64,000 nt of DNA, from the NCBI RefSeq assembly GCF_014189505.1, contig NZ_CP050301.1, positions 1,309,501-1,373,500 of the forward strand, read 5' to 3'. Under the pieces are notes generated by a model, which was given only the letters and a program-made list of their open reading frames with translations, was not told where the DNA came from and did not search any database. Shown in pieces: positions 63,613 through 64,000 of this stretch (its first letter is position 1; each line of letters begins with the position of its first letter). A program made the translations under genes and the position numbers. Source of the stretch: Phyllobacterium sp. 628. GTDB taxonomy: Bacteria > Pseudomonadota > Alphaproteobacteria > Rhizobiales > Rhizobiaceae.

Positions 63613-63862
63613 ATAACAATCAAACATATGCTAGACGCTCAAGCATTAGTTGCAAGCCTGCCACGCGACACGGTGGATGTCGGAGCGTGCAATACCAAGA
63701 TCAGCAAGATTGCGATCGGAGCACAGCCGAAGTTCGTGCAGGTTCTGACGATACTGGCGCCATTTCTGGATGCGATTGCGGAGTTTCATCTGGTATTCCC
63801 CTTATTTTTGATAAACCTCCCAGGGAAATAGTGATGCCTATTCAAACGATTGGAAATTGCTA

Positions 63863-63901
63863 ATGTTGCATGGCAGCATTGACTATGTTGCATAGCAGCA
63901 T
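63863..63901. promoter_or_regulatory. Two TGC-rich dyads upstream of the last gene
   Basis: ATGTTGCATGGCAGCAT (63863-63879) and ATGTTGCATAGCAGCAT (63885-63901) differ at one base and start 22 bp apart, about two helical turns. Each is a near-palindrome of the form TTGC-N3-GCAG. PhaR/AniA regulators of polyhydroxybutyrate genes bind CTGC-N3/4-GCAG, so a PhaR-type operator is possible. The rest of 63613-63980 holds no convincing gene. Confidence 0.45.
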
Positions 63902-63980
63902 TTTTGCTCCCGGAAACTCTTTTGATTTCCTGGCATATGCAGTGATAGACAATATCTGCGATATAAAGGGGAGGACGCGT

Positions 63981-64000
63981 TTGTCTCAATCAGCTGTTTC
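63981..64000 (+). CDS. Start of an unknown gene cut by the window edge
   Basis: A TTG at 63981 is preceded by GGGGAGGA at optimal spacing and opens MSQSAV to the window end. Only six full codons are visible, so no function can be given. The upstream TGC dyads hint at a polyhydroxybutyrate-related gene but do not show it. Confidence 0.4.

Noticed and set aside
63613..63831. Plus-strand frame with LDAQALVASLPRDTVDVG after the MipA/OmpV gene
   Set aside because: It has no good start or ribosome-binding site and no recognised motif; it could be an old remnant but cannot be supported.
1..64000. CRISPR arrays, insertion sequences, prophage genes and rRNA
   Set aside because: No regularly spaced repeats, transposase or integrase motifs, phage structural genes or rRNA segments were recognised anywhere in the window.

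Overview
The window reads as a chromosomal segment of an alphaproteobacterium of the order Hyphomicrobiales (Rhizobiales), in or near the Brucella/Ochrobactrum/Phyllobacterium group. The evidence is gene content and order: GcrA and GANTC sites, a class I lysyl-tRNA synthetase, argD-argF-hslO, a SAM-II riboswitch before metZ, an ALA synthase (hemA), and the block murA - DUF2948 - hisD - UPF0262 - LMW phosphatase - infA - maf - yacG - tRNA-Phe. Genus cannot be fixed from the sequence alone.

Layout. 1-9981: the end of a fatty-acid oxidation gene, a 123-bp palindromic repeat, an S24 regulator, a degenerate SNase-like membrane protein, lysK, a solute-binding protein, a membrane glycosyltransferase, ppk2 and phoR. 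10033-18398: gcrA, a structured GANTC-rich intergenic region, argDF-hslO, apaG, metZ with its riboswitch, dcd and tRNA-Gly. 18547-37530: mixed housekeeping genes (a frameshifted CAP-domain lipoprotein gene, MATE pump, ddl, pyrD, pip, a transporter-fused hybrid kinase beside a LuxR-type regulator, mscL, hemA, allantoicase, galE, mgtC-like). 37914-39622: a two-gene polysaccharide locus (deacetylase plus glycosyltransferase).

40068-52876 is the accessory highlight: a type VI secretion (T6SS) effector island with no structural tss genes. Module 1 is VgrG, a small unknown protein, a DNA/RNA non-specific endonuclease toxin and two tandem paralogous immunity-like proteins. An array of further immunity-type genes follows (PoNi DUF1910/1911, GAD-like/DUF1851, a degraded second PoNi copy and two unrecognised genes) with no matching toxin in the window. 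Module 2 is a detached VgrG-tip-like peptide, DUF2169, a thiolase-fold protein apparently lacking its catalytic Cys, a PAAR-like (DUF4150) effector with a VRR-Nuc nuclease domain, and a DUF3396 immunity protein. A tRNA-Thr gene lies just downstream.

53395-60487 returns to conserved core genes (murA to yacG, an oxidoreductase, tRNA-Phe). After tRNA-Phe, an apparently AT-richer stretch carries a methyltransferase and an Stf0-type sulfotransferase, then a MipA/OmpV porin-like gene. The window ends at the probable start of another gene preceded by two TGC-rich dyads.

All functional calls come from reading motifs and recalling families; no database search was run. Residue positions marked 'about' are estimates.
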